Notes: generated from the letters alone by a model not told the origin. Shown: positions 44,476 through 57,487, counted from the stretch's first letter. The stretch: DNA of 64,000 bases from Microstegium vimineum (GCA_022036555.1 CM039139.1:7220924-7284923), one strand, 5' to 3'. Translations and numbers: made by a program.

Positions 44476-46131
44476 AGTATTTCCAACGACAAATTCTAGC
44501 CAGCTTTTTTCTAGAGCACTGACATATCCAAAAGTAGGGATTTTTAGACATGCATACGTGTAAAGCGTGGTTTTGTCCACAAACCACAACATATTTGTCC
44601 ACGGCTACTTCAAGGTTTTAAAACGTGTCCAATAGCTTCTCCATCGTCTTCTCTAAATTATCTCGTCCAGTATCCATGAATTACCATCGCAAAAAAAACA
44701 AAACGATTGCCCCTCGCTCGCCATCCTGCTCCCGGCCTCTCTACTGCGCTCCTCCACCCTTTCCTTGTGCCAAAAGTGTTGTAACTTGCAAACCTACACT
44801 AGTCTGGCACTCCATGTAGCACCACAATGAACTCGAATTAATGGCTTTGAATATCCTAAGGTGCTTTGACTCTGCCGCCATCCTCCGCCATTTTTTGTAG
44901 AATCCAGTACCACGTTGGAGCAAGGGTCTGTATGCACCACCTATGTAACATGAACGGAACTAGGGGTCGAGCTATCGCGAGGATGTGTATGAGGTTGTAT
45001 CGAACACCTAGGGTAAGCTTGAGGCAGGTGGTGAGACTTGAGAGGAAGTATAGGGTGGTAGGTTTGGGGTTAGCTCAAGATGGAGGAGTCGTGTAGCAAC
45101 AATGTAGAGCCGAAGATTATCACAAATGTCATTATGAGTGGCATGATATGCGTGTGATGTGCGAGATAGCACAACTATGACCTCAATTGGAGGGTTAGCA
45201 GACCAAATGGGGGCAAAGTAAGAGCTACATGGCGACCAAGGGACAAGGGTGGAGCACAGGGGCGACATAGAATAGAGGGTGAAAGGAGGATGAAACATGG
45301 GCACTCAGACAGGCAATAGGGCGTGTTGGGGAGGGTGCTAGTGTTACATCACTAGCGGTGGAGAGGTGGCCATCCTCATCAACTTCGTTGCCGCCAAGGA
45401 GTTCGGTGTTGGGACCGTGGAAAAAAAATGGAGAGAAAAAAGAAAATGATGGGTGGCCTCGGATGATGAGGGCAAAATAACCATTTTGTTTGACATGGTG
45501 CCTACGAACAAAAAACACAAATTCCTAATGTCCATCAAACCAAATATTATGAACCAAACCACACATTTCTAAGTGTCACATTGATAAAAATGGCCAAAAA
45601 TCAAAAGTTAATGTAGATTATAATCAGAGGAACACGTAAGATGGTACCTTTGTACTCGATGCAAACTCCTGGAGTTAAAAATGAATGGGACAAACTCAAT
45701 ACTAATATTAGTTTTTATATTAGAATCCTCCTTCGGCCGTTTCTGAATTTAGCCAAACATATAAAGGCTACCATTTTTGACTGGCGTTATAACCTTTTTA
45801 TTTGTTCATTTCATATATAAAGAAAAATTTGAAACCTTTTGTTTCTATATTGTAATATTGGGTGGCATGGAAATTTTGGGAGAGAGCCGTGGCTATATAT
45901 GAAGATGTTAGACTAAATTTTCGCTTGTACTGAATGGTGAATTGACAGGACACAAGGCCTGGCCAAGTCAGGCTCTAAAAAACGACCATGAGCTGCATTT
46001 TCTGGGAGCCAGACTAGGGGCAATACGTTGCTCTCTTGGAGCCAGACTACAACCCATATACAACAAATTAAACAAGGCTATCTTAGCTCTAGCGAACCAA
46101 GCTAAGAGTTGGTCACCCAACCAAACACACC
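44476..46131. other. Spacer, no gene seen
   Basis: Mixed-composition DNA with open frames at 45000-45560 on the minus strand and 45940-46370 on the plus strand, neither with recognisable motifs. The part at 45960-46130 has paired words (aggcctggccaagt, agccagact twice, ccaagctaagagttggtc) suggesting another eroded MITE next to the one at 46135. Confidence 0.4.
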
Positions 46132-46134
46132 TTA

Positions 46135-46262
46135 GGTCTTGTTTGGATGCACATATATCTTCCACAAACGATATGGGTTGGAGTGTATTTGAACTAATAT
46201 ACACTCCAATCCATTTCAATCCATGTGATTTGAGGTCAATACATGCGCATCCAAACAAGGCC
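46135..46262. mobile_element. Tourist-like MITE (128 bp)
   Basis: Ends 'ggtcttgtttggatgc' and 'gcatccaaacaaggcc' are nearly perfect inverted repeats, and 'tta' flanks both sides (46132-46134 and 46263-46265). Confidence 0.85.
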
Positions 46263-47271
46263 TTATGTGTATTTAGGGCAGCATCTTGGCAATGGCACGA
46301 GCAGATGCTGGAGCATCACACGATTGTAACCAGGAATCCAAGTTATGTGCAGTGCGTTTGTTGGTTCCTGTGAACGAGACTGTTCTGTGCCGCAACATAT
46401 ACATGCTTCTTGCTTTGATCCCCAACTCTATCAATCTGTGGATAACGGTTAACCCCTCTGCCTGTTTTTGACCCTATAAATCTATAATCTGCATTACGCA
46501 GCTCTGGCTGACTGCCTCAATGAATGAAGTCGGAATCCTTTGAAGAGGAATGGAAGCTATATGCTATTGCTATGGCTTCCTCCAGCGGTGGGAACTTTGT
46601 GCTTGGTCTCGTTTGAGCTCTTGATATTCAGAGAGGCGTGCACTACAGGTCATTCTCCTGCCTATCTTTTTTTCCCTGAGCAAAAGCTTGACAGTCACAT
46701 GAGCTCTCTAAAACTGTTTGGTCACTTAATTACACATCGTAGGGGAATGAGAAATAATAATACAATAGCTAAAAGTAAGACACGTGATTGGTGATTGAAG
46801 AACAAATGCACCTCGTACGAGGGTAATCTTTATACCTCTCTTGACCTTGGGTGCACATGCATATATATAAAAAATGTAACACAAAAATTCTTCTTCACAT
46901 GTTACCACCCGCTTTGCTTCTCCACTTCTCTTACATCTGATGCATGCATAACCTTTTCCTTTCTCTGCTTTCTCCTAGGCATCCTCGCTCGCTAGGAGAA
47001 GAAAACAAATGAGCGAGCAACAGCTCGCCACATTTCCATTTATCCTAGACCCTCCACTTGTGTTTCGAAGGTTAACAACAGGGAACAGCTTTACGCAATC
47101 AAACGAAAAGAAAAATCGGTAAAAGAAAGCCAAAAAGAAAGAAAGATGTCCCTTGTGTCAACTTTGTTCTCGGCTCAGCTTCAAGCCTCGTGGATGGGTC
47201 GTTGGAGCCCAGTCCAGGCCCGTGTGTCGCCAGGTGCCGGCCCACGGAGCAACAACAAGACGAAGCCCCTC

Positions 47272-50200
47272 CTACTGCTGCTGCTGGGCCTTGGCGTCGG
47301 CGGGCCATGGGCTGGATGCGATGCGGGCGTAGAGGAACTGGTTCCAGGTGTCGGGGAGGCCCGGCAGGCACCAGTGGATGCAGTCGGCGTACGTCTTGGG
47401 GTCCGCCTGCTGCTCCGGGGTGAGCAGCTTCCCTTGGCGGAGCGTGTGCACCGAGGTGTGCGCGTCCTTGCGCAGCTCCGACAGCGCGGTGATGTCGACG
47501 AAGTGGACGGGCACCCGGCGCAGCGTGGGGAGCACCTCCTGCGCGCCCGCGTACAGGCGCCAGTCCGTGCCCACGTCCAGCGACGCGCTGCGGTTCGTGA
47601 TTGGCAGCGTCTCCATGGCGCACTTGATCCCGCCCTTGTTGCCCCACGCCTCGGGCCTGCAGTTTCAGATTTCAGTTTCACTTTCAGATTCATTCTTGTC
47701 GTGGGCGGACACAAGGGATGGCCGTGCGACGGCCAATACAAAAACTAATGCTGCTTTAATGAACGTTATAAAAGCGCCATTATCGGTGCTCAAAAGGACC
47801 GACGCGCGGCGGGAAAAAAGTTAGGTGAGGACCATCTCTACCGAAACGTGGTGAGGATTGTTTGGCTTACATGTGAATCACCGTGTTATTATAACTGTAC
47901 ATATACTCACCATATTTGTCACATGGTCCATCCATCAGTTACACATCCTCACCGTGTTGTGGTGAGAACCATCCCTACCCAATTTGTTTTCGTGCGGGCC
48001 TGAACATCACCCTACTAGCTTGTACTAGTACATTATGCAACTTGCAACGTGCTCCTGCGAACTACTTTGTGTGCTCTACTCGTATTGGTGCCAGTACACA
48101 GTATCACAATCATCACAGCATGTGACGCGTACGTTGGTCGTCCCACTCCCATCTTTATCGAGGTTCCATTCTATCCCATGGCGATCAAATTAACTTTGCA
48201 TATGGAACACTACAAGGATCTCTTTGCGTGACAACACGCATTCCCGGAAGAAGAAAAAGAGAGGCTAGGATAGTAGGATGCAATGGAGAGACTGGACCAA
48301 ATCTTTGTCGTGGTTTTCTTTACGGGCACAGCCAGCGCAATGGACACAGGTGTAAATGGATCGCCATTGTATTTTGTCATTAGCTTAAGAGGAAGACCCG
48401 CCGTTTATTCCGGCGTGGGGCTCGGGAAAATGGAATCGTATGCTTGCTCTTGTTCTTCGGTAGGTGGGCCCACATAGAGGTGCATGCCTATGGGCCTTGA
48501 GCGAGTTTTATACGGTCCACCTGTCTTACCGTATCTTCCACTCTCTACACGTATCTTTGTTTGGAACAAAGTTTCTAGGAGGAAGAATTCAAAATTGTGC
48601 AGACTCCATTACCCTGACTGGCTTATTAGTATTATAGTCGTATAATAGGGCCGTAATGCTTCCTATAATTTGAACTGATTATACACCTACTGACCTACGC
48701 CAACCATCTTTTGTGATCTGAGCTTTCGCAGGAAGTTCTGTGAGCAGATGCCATGCTGCTACAGCACGTACAGGACTGAAATGCGTCGGCTAGCTAGCTT
48801 AGCTTGTGTTACACCCCTGAAGGTTCGCTGGTCTTTATCTCGGCACCTAATTGATCAGGCAGAGCAGGTGTCGCTGCTGCTAGCAAGGTGTATTAGGATC
48901 GAATTCACCGTCGCTGTCACTAGCTTTCTCCTCGCAAAGGCAGCTAGCGCTGATGATCTCGTGCAGTTCTCGATCTCGCTCAGGTCTCTCTTGGCAAACG
49001 AATAACAATGCAATGTGCAGAAGGGGGAATAAATAAATAAATCAAATAAAAACGTGGGCTGATGACGACGACGACGTACGTGATATGGTTGGGCGACATG
49101 CCCATGAAGAAGACGGTGGTCCTGTTGGGGTCGATGTTCCGGTCCACCCATTTCGCCCACGTCTTGAGCACCTCCTTGTACGCCACGGGGCGATCCACCT
49201 CCACGTACTCGGTGGAGCCCTGGTCGAAGGAGCCCTTGCTGAGCAAAACAATTAGGGATCATGTATGTCAGACAGAAGATCCTTTAATTTGCACGCACGA
49301 GCATCAACCATCGTATCAGCAGCACTCACAGGACTTTCATGTCGAGCGTGTTGAGCCACCAGATGTAGGTGTTGAAGATGAGGTAGTCGACGCCGACCCA
49401 GTTGCGGGCGTGCTTAGCGATGGCGTGCCACTGGATGACCCGGTCGGGGACGCTGTGCACCTTGGGGTTGTCGGAGTTGGACTCCACCAGGAAGGGCGCC
49501 CAGTAGAACTCCACCGTCGCGTTGTACCCGTGCGCGTAGAACACGTTGCTGGAGCCGCCGTTGACGAACTTGGTCAGCGTCTTCTGCCCCTTGGGGATCA
49601 CCGACTGCACCAGGCACACCATCGACTCCCACTGGTTCCGGTTCAGCGAGTCCCCCACGAACATCAGACGCTTGTTGCGAAGACGCTCCAGCAGCAGCCG
49701 CGCGTCGAACCTGCGGTGCGGGCAGTGTGTATGTTTGTTTGTTAGGTATTGCCTCTCCTTCTTTAATTAGCGTTGTTTAGGCCTTGATTTGATTTGATTT
49801 GAAAACAGTGTGCACAGAAGCAGAAAACGGTCGAAACAGACCGGCATCATCAGTCAGTTTGCAGATAAACAGGGCAGGTCTCTGAACTGAAACCGACGAT
49901 GATGATCATCTCCGGGCGGCGCGAATGGAAACGATCATCGGAGAGAGAGAGAGCACAAAGAATAGAACACGTACCGCGGGAGGTCGCAGTCCGTGGGCTG
50001 CCATCGCCACTTCTGGTAGGAGTCATCGCGGCGGCCGTTGCGCATGCAGGTGACCTGCTCCGTGAGGAACTCGCAGCCACCCTCCTTGTACACGGGCGCG
50101 TTCACCTCGTCGTACACCCAGCTACCACGGTACAGGTCGCACTTCTCCGGCACGCTCACCACGGTGCGAAGCGCGGCGGTGGCGGCCGCCGCCTTGGCCG

Positions 50201-50708
50201 ACGCGGCCTTCTCGGCGACCTCCTCGTCCGCGCGCCTTCGGGCCTCGTCGGCGCCGCCTCCCCCCGTGACGGTCGGGAGCGTAACGTCCCTCTCCTTCTC
50301 CCGCCCCACGTCCACCGCGTTGGCATTGGCCTTTGCGGCGACGCTGGTGGTGTTGACGGGCGCCTGCGACTGCGACGACAGGGCGGCAGGCGTCTCGAGG
50401 ACGCGCACGATGACCTCCTCCCCGCGCTTGGCCAGGGTGTTGACGGCGGCGTGCGCGGCGGCCTCGGCCTCCTGCAGGAGGTGCAGGTCGGGGGACTTGG
50501 CGCGGATGGCGCCGGAGCTGAACTGGAAGTCGGTGATGGACTTGATGTCCTCGTTGTACAGAAACGTCGCGAAGACGAAGAGCGCGAACACCACCGCCGC
50601 CAGCGACAGCGGCGCGCCGTTCTTGCGCGCCGCCACGCCGGCTCCCAGCGCCGCCTGCTTCATCGCGAACGGCGCCGACGCGAACACCGACTTGCGCCGC
50701 TGCTGCAT
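47272..50708 (-). CDS. Trichome-birefringence-like (TBL) xylan O-acetyltransferase, four exons
   Basis: TBL/XOAT proteins are Golgi type II membrane enzymes that transfer acetyl groups to wall polysaccharides, mainly xylan. Exons are 49975-50708, 49330-49710, 49080-49238 and 47272-47656, all GT-AG and in phase, giving 552 residues. There is one N-terminal membrane anchor (LSLAAVVFALFVFATFL, about 34-50) and an alanine-rich stem. The PMR5N-type region follows (CDLYRGSWVYDE, QKWRWQPTDCDLPRFDA). The GDS motif (264-266, in MFVGDSLNRNQWESM) and the DxxH motif (DCIHWCLPG, Asp516/His519) supply the esterase-like catalytic residues. The protein ends in a glutamine run. The reading frame has no defects. 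The exact acceptor polysaccharide cannot be told from sequence. Confidence 0.93.
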
Positions 50709-50730
50709 CTCCTGGTGTGCGTCCTCCGCG

Positions 50731-50738
50731 CTTTATAT
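50731..50738 (-). promoter_or_regulatory. TATA-like element close to the TBL start codon
   Basis: The minus strand reads TAATATAAAGC only about 25 bases before the ATG at 50708. If it is used, transcription would start at or past that ATG and the next in-frame ATG (Met at about residue 16, before KQAALGAG) would serve; that would still keep the membrane anchor. Alternatively the true promoter lies further upstream. Confidence 0.35.
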
Positions 50739-50949
50739 TACCGGTCACCACTCCACGCCGCGCCGGCCGGGGTGGCGTGCGCACCCACGAAAGGTCAGTC
50801 GGGAGAGTGAAAAGAAACACTCCTTGCTTCGACTTCCTCACTCTCTGTAGCCTGTAGGATTGAGAGAGAGATCGGGCGATGGAACGGAGGTCGCTTAGCT
50901 TAGCCTGCTCGCTGGCAGTCGCAGCTCTTGCTTGCTAGCTTGCTGCGGC

Positions 50950-52040
50950 TGCGTGCCTTCTCCCCTGTCCTTCTCGAAGGAGACCTGGCTGCTGCGTGCC
51001 TTTTTTTTGTTGGATGCGTGCAGTGGCTTTCTTTTGCTTCGCTTTGGTATGTTTGGTTTGGTTCGCCTGCTTTCTTCTTTTATGGTTGCAGGATCTCTTC
51101 CTACACCAACACTTCTAATAACAACACTCTCTATTTTTCTGGCGCTAGGGTAGGATTAGCAATTTAGCATTGGCTCCCCTGCATGCAGCCCTGCTCCTCT
51201 TCCTTCACCTTCTCCTTCTGCTTCTGCTTCTGCTTCTTTAGGTGTTATAGAGAAAGAAAGAGAGAACGAGACTGGCCTACTACTGGTACTGGGGGGTGGA
51301 GGGTCAAATGAGTAACATGCAAGATTTCAAAGCTTCCATATGGGGTTTGGAGGTTAAGCTGCTGTTGTACATGTAACCACAACAGCAAGTCAGCAACGTT
51401 TGTTCTATACGTACTCCCGGCACCCAGCGCCATCTCCTTTCTTGCCTTCTTGCATTGGTGTGTACTGTATGTATGTATTCCTGCATTTAATTGTTGCTTG
51501 TTCTCAACACATTTTACTCTCTCGCGTATTTTTGTCTTGGGTACGGGATGGATGTAGGCCGGGCTGTATTGTAGTATGGTCGCGAGGATGTATCTGTTTG
51601 TAGACTTAGTGGGTGGACTGTGGCTGTCGCGGCTGGGCTGGGAGAGCTAGCGAGATGGGGAAGCAATGGCGACTCGACTGAAGCAGACCAGGCCGGTTAC
51701 GTCACTGCCCCTTTTGTTTTCGTTTTCTTTTCCTTTCTTTTCTTCTTTTGGAATATATACCATGTACGTACACGTACTTCTCAGTATAATTAACATCAGT
51801 ACTGTTGATGGAATAATCGAGAATGATGTGCTAGCTTCACTGTTCAAGTTACAGAGGTTTAATTGATAGTGTGCAGGGAAAGGAAAACACTGTTGACAAG
51901 CTCTGCTACTGAGTACTGATTACACCCCTTCAGAGTTCAGATGTGTTGTTATTGTGTTGAGAACAGAGTCTGGCTTAGATTCAGTAGTGGAGTAGTTGTA
52001 AGTCCTAACGGGAAATACTACTGAACATGGAAATACTCAG
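50950..52040. other. TBL upstream region, no gene seen
   Basis: Pyrimidine-rich DNA with short runs of 'cttctgcttctg' near 51205-51240 and 'cttttctttcc' near 51720. These tracts are common in plant promoters. No frame has recognisable motifs. Confidence 0.4.
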
Positions 52041-52243
52041 GCAATGTTTGGTTACAATCCCCTAAAATTTAGCCACTAAATTTAGGTGATTTTAGTCCCT
52101 AAAGTGTCAAACAACCCCCCTAAAATGCCCCCTAAAGTTTAGTTGCTCTTTAGAGGACACTTTAGAGGGTTGTTTGGCACTTTAGGGACTAAAATTACCT
52201 AACTTTAGTGGCTAATCTTTAGAGGGCTGTAACCAAACAGCCC
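52041..52243. mobile_element. Foldback MITE (about 203 bp)
   Basis: Ends 'gcaatgtttggttaca' and 'tgtaaccaaacagccc' are inverted, and the interior arms (ttagtccctaaagtgtcaaacaa against ttgtttggcactttagggactaa) pair almost perfectly. 'ctcag' occurs at both edges, a possible target duplication. Confidence 0.8.
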
Positions 52244-52248
52244 CTCAG

Positions 52249-53300
52249 TTGCCCACTCCACTAGTTCAGAAATCATGACAGTCATGATATGATTACACCA
52301 ATCACCACAATTAATATATCTGGGACGAAGTGGATGTAGGGCTGCAAGAATTCAAAATATTTTGCTGTCTTTCATAGTCTGGTGTCATGTTTCTATAGGC
52401 CAACACATTGTGAGCTTGTATTTTTCCCATCGATGCCTTAAATAGTCTCCAAACTTTTGAAGCCAATTCTTCTTAGTATGCAAAGCATTGATGCCCGTAT
52501 GTCTAATCTTTTCTTTCCACCTCTAAATCTCATGGGATTGTTATATGGGATAAAGAAAGTGACCATGTAACCATTCCCCTCAACCCTACCTGTAAAAAAA
52601 AAAGCCTCAACCCATTTTTGTTAGTCACTCACCATGGATGACATCAAGGCAGTTCTCTTCTCGTCTCTCATTTACACACTATTTTTGTTAGTTACTCACC
52701 ATGCATATGAGATCAAGGTACTTCTCTACTCGCCCTTATAATGCAACAGCACACGTTTCTCTTGTATGCTTTAGAAGAAAAGTTCCATCGTTTTGCAGTG
52801 TAAGTATGCAATGCAACCATAAATAAATTCTACATATATAGGCTAGCTTCACTTGAATCTTAAAACATTCAAGTTTTTAGATCTGATCCTTCTTTACAAA
52901 ATTATAAAAACACCACTGTATATATCAGGACAAGCTTCAAATTAAACCATGTGCGACAACAACAAGTAAAAGAACAGAGTCATGTGAATGTAATCATGGG
53001 GATCCCTTCTGAGCACCAGCTTGTTAGTTGTGAAGAGATTCTGGCCCCAAATATGATTTGCATGGACCCAAAAGTCTTACCGAGCTTCGCATGGAATGAT
53101 GGAAGTTAAAAGTGTGCACTGCGAAGGTCAACTAGTACCATGATTTTATTATAATTTCGTCTAGGAGCAAGATCAGGACCATCAACTTAATATACTGTCC
53201 TGTTTAGCTTGATCGCCCCTCTTAGTCCTCACTGTCATGACTATGAGTAAATTGTCATAGGTGTAAGATATCACTCGTCAAACCTATGTTTTTTTTTTCT
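52249..53300. other. Spacer with a short tandem duplication
   Basis: The word 'ttttgttagt(c/t)actcaccatg' is repeated at about 52616 and 52683, a unit of about 67 bases in two copies. No coding signal. Confidence 0.5.
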
Positions 53301-53304
53301 TAAG

Positions 53305-53433
53305 GGCACATGCTCTCCTGATCTACCACTGGATACGCATAAGATATGTGTACATCAGAATACTATTATCTCTCTCCTGATGTGCACATATCCTGATGCA
53401 CATGCAGTGGTGCACATCAGGAGAGCACATGCC
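53305..53433. mobile_element. Small inverted-repeat element (about 129 bp)
   Basis: Ends 'gggcacatgctctcctgat' and 'atcaggagagcacatgccc' are perfect 19-base inverted repeats. The middle is made of further 'cctgatg/cacatcag' words. It lies directly before a CACTA end. Confidence 0.75.
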
Positions 53434-53439
53434 CTATAT

Positions 53440-54040
53440 CACTACTAGAAAACATGCCTTTGGTCGATGTGCAATAGTCTCGGCGAATTTTATGTCCGAA
53501 AATAAAAATGAATTAGTCCCGGTTCTATATACTGACCGAGACTAAAGTCTGCTTCCCAATGGTTGCGGTACCTTTATACCCGGTTGATGTTACGAACCCG
53601 GACTAAAGGTCACTTGATGGGTTGGTTCAAAAGAAAAACGTCCCACTCATTGTCAGATGTGTTTTGTAAGTGGGGTAGGAAGCTACTCTCTCCGTCTCTA
53701 AATAACTGTCTTTCTCGCTTCCTGAGAAACAACTACCAACAATTATATATTAAAATATATAAATATTTATGTTAAGTAATTAGTATCATTGAAAATATCT
53801 TTTTGTCTAGTTTTTTAACAAATTTATTTGAAGATATAAATATTACACGTATTTTCTATAAATCGAGTCAAACTTGTGGCACGAAAACCGAAAACGTCAC
53901 TTATTGGGAACACAATGGATGTGATACATTATTATTGTTTTGATTGGGAGGACATTTAGTCCCGGTTGTAGCGGGTTTGTCATTTAGTCTCGGAATCTCA
54001 GTCCCGACCGGGACTAAAGGGCATTGTTGTACTAGTTCAT
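53440..54040. mobile_element. CACTA-type element remnant with nested Stowaway
   Basis: It begins 'cactactagaaaacatgcc', the standard CACTA end of grasses, and carries the family's sub-terminal words (agtcccggtt, accgggactaaagg) near both ends (53515-53610 and 53950-54020). The right terminus is degenerate ('attgttgtactag'). No transposase is present. A Stowaway-like MITE is inserted at about 53687-53915. Confidence 0.7.
53687..53915. mobile_element. Stowaway-like MITE nested in the CACTA remnant
   Basis: The left end is 'tctctccgtctctaaataact'. The AT-rich interior has the 'aattagtatcattga' word seen in grass mariner MITEs, and the right end is eroded. Confidence 0.5.
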
Positions 54041-54093
54041 GATACTAATAGGCGGCCATTGTTGTACTAGTTCATGATACTAATAGGCGGCCA
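54023..54093. repeat. Two tandem copies of a 38-bp unit
   Basis: 'cattgttgtactagttcatgatactaataggcggc' appears twice in a row without visible change, at the right edge of the CACTA remnant. The first copy holds the eroded CACTA end. Confidence 0.85.
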
Positions 54094-54145
54094 TGTATGT
54101 TCTCTTCCCTGTACGTTATGTCAGTTGCCTAGTTACCTAGTTACT

Positions 54146-54328
54146 AAGGATGGCAACGGGTCGGGTTCGGATCGGGTGGAGTCTCCGTGCACCCAAACCC
54201 GAAACCTGAAGTCAAAACCCGAACCCGAACCCGAAACTGATTCGGGTGGAAATTCATCACCAAAACCAAACCCGTGGATACCCGAAACCCGAATGAATAC
54301 CCAAAACCCGCGGATATATATACACATA

Positions 54329-54403
<75 letters not shown>

Positions 54404-54595
54404 TCACATGTATATATACACATATTTCGGATATCCATTGGATATCCACGGGTGAAAAATCGAACCTGAAACCGAACCCGATAGGTTTCGGGTACCCGAA
54501 CCCGAAAACCGTGGTGAAAAATCACCCCCAAACCCGAACCCGCGGGATCTGAAACCCGTGGATACCCGCCCCGAACCCGACCCGCTGCCATCCTT
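54146..54595. mobile_element. 450-bp foldback element with (TA)n core
   Basis: The ends 'aaggatggcaacgggtcggg' and 'cccgacccgctgccatcctt' are inverted, and both arms are built from many 'acccgaa/ttcgggt' words. The centre is a (TA)n run of 67 bases (54332-54398). 'act' stands at both edges. Long open frames on both strands follow from the repeat structure and are not genes. Confidence 0.85.
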
Positions 54596-56560
54596 ACTAG
54601 TTACCCATGCATGATCCTCTGAATTATCCTCCAATGAAGCCGTTGTATTACTATTCAGATGAAGTTCCTCCAGCAGTGTCCTAGTAAGTTTTTTTAAAAA
54701 AAAAGATCTGGCCATGACTGATGCATGAGAAATTGAGGAACATGTAATTCCAGTACGTGCAACTAATCTGTGGAGTTTATTCGCAAAAAAAACTAATCTG
54801 TGGAGTTGGGAGCTGCAAGTCTGGGTCGATGAACAGAACAGGTCGTCCCAACTCTCAAAAGTGAGTGAGCCTCTTCTGAAGTTTTAGTACAGCAACTATG
54901 GCAGTTTATATGTGTACCAGTACCTAATGAGTATTCCTCTTGGTTTAACTAGGATTGGATGGAGTAGGTACCATTTTTTTGGTATGTAATGTAACAGAAG
55001 AATCGCAAACGTGACCCCAGTCATTCAGTATCCTACATGTATGCATGGTACGGCTTACACGGTCACACCTGCATTGGTTGAATTTCTTGGACAAGTCTGA
55101 TCGGTTGATGTGTACCAAATGCAAAGATCACAACAACCTGAAAAACACACCAGATGCTTTCTGGTACTAACAGATCAATTTGTTTTTTCAGGACTCTCTG
55201 GCTACTGTAGCAGAGGTTGCTTTTGAAACGAATTGAAAAGCGCATCTGAACCACTGTGAATTACAAAAGCACCTCGCCCGTTACTTAATTTGCTGGCTCA
55301 ACCTTTTGCAGAGAAAGGCTCTAACTAATAATCTTCTCAATCAAGGTTTTTAAATGCACCTTTTGTTTTGCAACCCACTGCACGCGCTCGGGTCAACAGA
55401 AACACTTATAATTCAGGGCGTTTGGTGCGAGCTCTTTCTGTCTTTCAGGTAGCTAGTAGTACTACCCCGGCCCGGCCATCAGATAAGAAATGATTCTTCG
55501 TATCAGGGAGTCTGGACACGAACATCTGATCAACTTCTCCACTCCCATCTGTATAATTCTTTTTCTCGATCGAACACGCGTGATACAAATTGCATTATTG
55601 TATTGTATCTAGGTGTGAATAAATCGTTAATCCTGGACGTACTACAGTTCGTGCTTAGCATTGCTACACATATCTCTTCAAATAGCCAATGATATATTAC
55701 ATAGTAGTCGGTAGTATTACGAGGATTGTTACGTTGATCTATGAAGTTTCCCTGTAGCCATATATGTATAGGTCGAGCACTAGCTACTTTATAGCTAGGC
55801 TGGCTGCAAACAGTGTGTGTGTGGCTCAACCGCAGCCGCAGTGTTTTGGGTACCAACCAATCTTCTCAAGCAGCCAGAATGTCACATGTCGATGGTAGCT
55901 AGTATTTGTCTGATCGATATGAGTTGATTTATATAAATATATATGTGTGTGCTGACGGATGCATGGACGATCGATGGGATCGAGCACATGATTGTAATAC
56001 AGCACATGTAAGGGACACACACACATATGGCTTAATGTTTTAGCAAAGTGGGATGGAAGCAACCTACTTATATGCAGCTTCCCTTTGAACGTTGTACTGA
56101 CCAAAGGATCGTCAAAAGGAGAGAAATGAAAGGAAGGTTGGGGTGTGAACTGTGAAGGAGAAGCTTATTATTAGGAGAGGAATTGAAGGAAGGAGGAGGA
56201 ATGAGCCGGGGAGAGATCGTTTTCTCTTCAGGTGAGAGCAATCCCAGCTCTAGAGTCCAGAGTCCTAACCAAATATTAGCTCGCGGGTAACTTTCTCTCA
56301 CTCACCAGCTAGAGAAAGAAGAAAGGAGGGTGTGGAGAGGCGAGAGCTCAGCTGTCCGGGCCGTTTTGCCGTGGCGCACAAGGGTCGGAAACGCACGCTG
56401 CTGCTGCTGCTACCCGTACGTACAGATGGTGACCATTCGGGGTCGTCTGGTCAGTTTAATGGAACACACACACAGCACAGAAATCAGCACCACATGCTAA
56501 TGGCTCTTGCTAGTACTCCTTACCAATTATCTCAGGCGTGCGTGCGTGCGCAGACGTCGA
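54596..56560. other. Spacer, no gene seen
   Basis: Mixed AT-rich DNA; frames on the minus strand at 55530-56300 have no recognisable motifs. A 'gcgtgcgtgcgtgcg' run lies just before the next MITE. Confidence 0.45.
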
Positions 56561-56563
56561 TTA

Positions 56564-56820
56564 GAGCAAGTATAGTAAGCCTTTTCAAGCCGGCGAGAAG
56601 ACGTCCACGTCAGATAAAACCAGCCACGTTAGGAGAGAGGGAGGGCAGCGGGCGTTAAGCTCTTCGCCGGCTTGAGGCTCATGCTACGAGAAAGAATTTT
56701 TCCCTGCTCTCTTCTATCCAATCAGATGCTAGCATATAGTAGTATATATATTTAGTACTGCTATTCAAACACATGACATTGTGTTACAGTCTTCAGCTGG
56801 CTAAATTATTAGACTTGCTC
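56564..56820. mobile_element. Tourist-like MITE (257 bp)
   Basis: Ends 'gagcaagtatagtaa' and 'ttattagacttgctc' are inverted repeats with 'tta' on each side (56561-56563 and 56821-56823). Confidence 0.8.
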
Positions 56821-57487
56821 TTAAGAAGTAGGAGGCCCCAAAAGGTGGAGCTCGATCGGACAGAGAGGAGAGTGCATGCAGTCATATAGAGCTGGGTAGT
56901 AGTGAGAGGAGTGAGACGACATTCGCATTGGTACAAAGAGATGAGATTGTTTCAAGGACTAACAAAGTCAGCACTATATATAGGTCGTTGCTGCTTGGCT
57001 CGCAAGGCGACGACGGTACAGGTCGGGTGAGAGCACGCCGGCCCGGCTAGTGAGTACTGTATATCTGTAGTCTCGTACAAGCCGACGACAAATCCTTTGC
57101 CACGGCAGCTCGATCTTGCCGGTGCAGGCACAGTCGCACAGATACACGCTGAAGCAGAAAGAAAGTCACGCGAAATTCATGTGTCCCGTGTCCGGCTCCT
57201 CCTGAAAAGAAGGTTCGGATCGCAAGCCCTTTTCAGCTTTGCTGAGACGTACCACGTCCTGGTTTAGTTTGCAGCAGCAGAGCGCAAACGTTGCTGGCAG
57301 AGTGGTGAGCCGCAACGGCCACCACCCTAAATGCAGAAGATGCATCTTCCAGAGCGCCTCGCTCGTCAATCATGAGCCGGACAGCAGGACCAACGGCGCC
57401 TGTGTGCCCGTCTCCTCCGCCGGCCGTCGTTCAGGTGCGGAGCAAGTCACAAGCCATGCCCCTACGGGGGACAGAGCTCCAACGATC

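Noticed and set aside
45008..46373. Frames of 70-143 codons on both strands
   Set aside because: Partly overlap MITE sequence and show no motifs.
54133..54591. 152-codon frame with Tyr-Ile runs
   Set aside because: It is a translation of a foldback with a (TA)n core.
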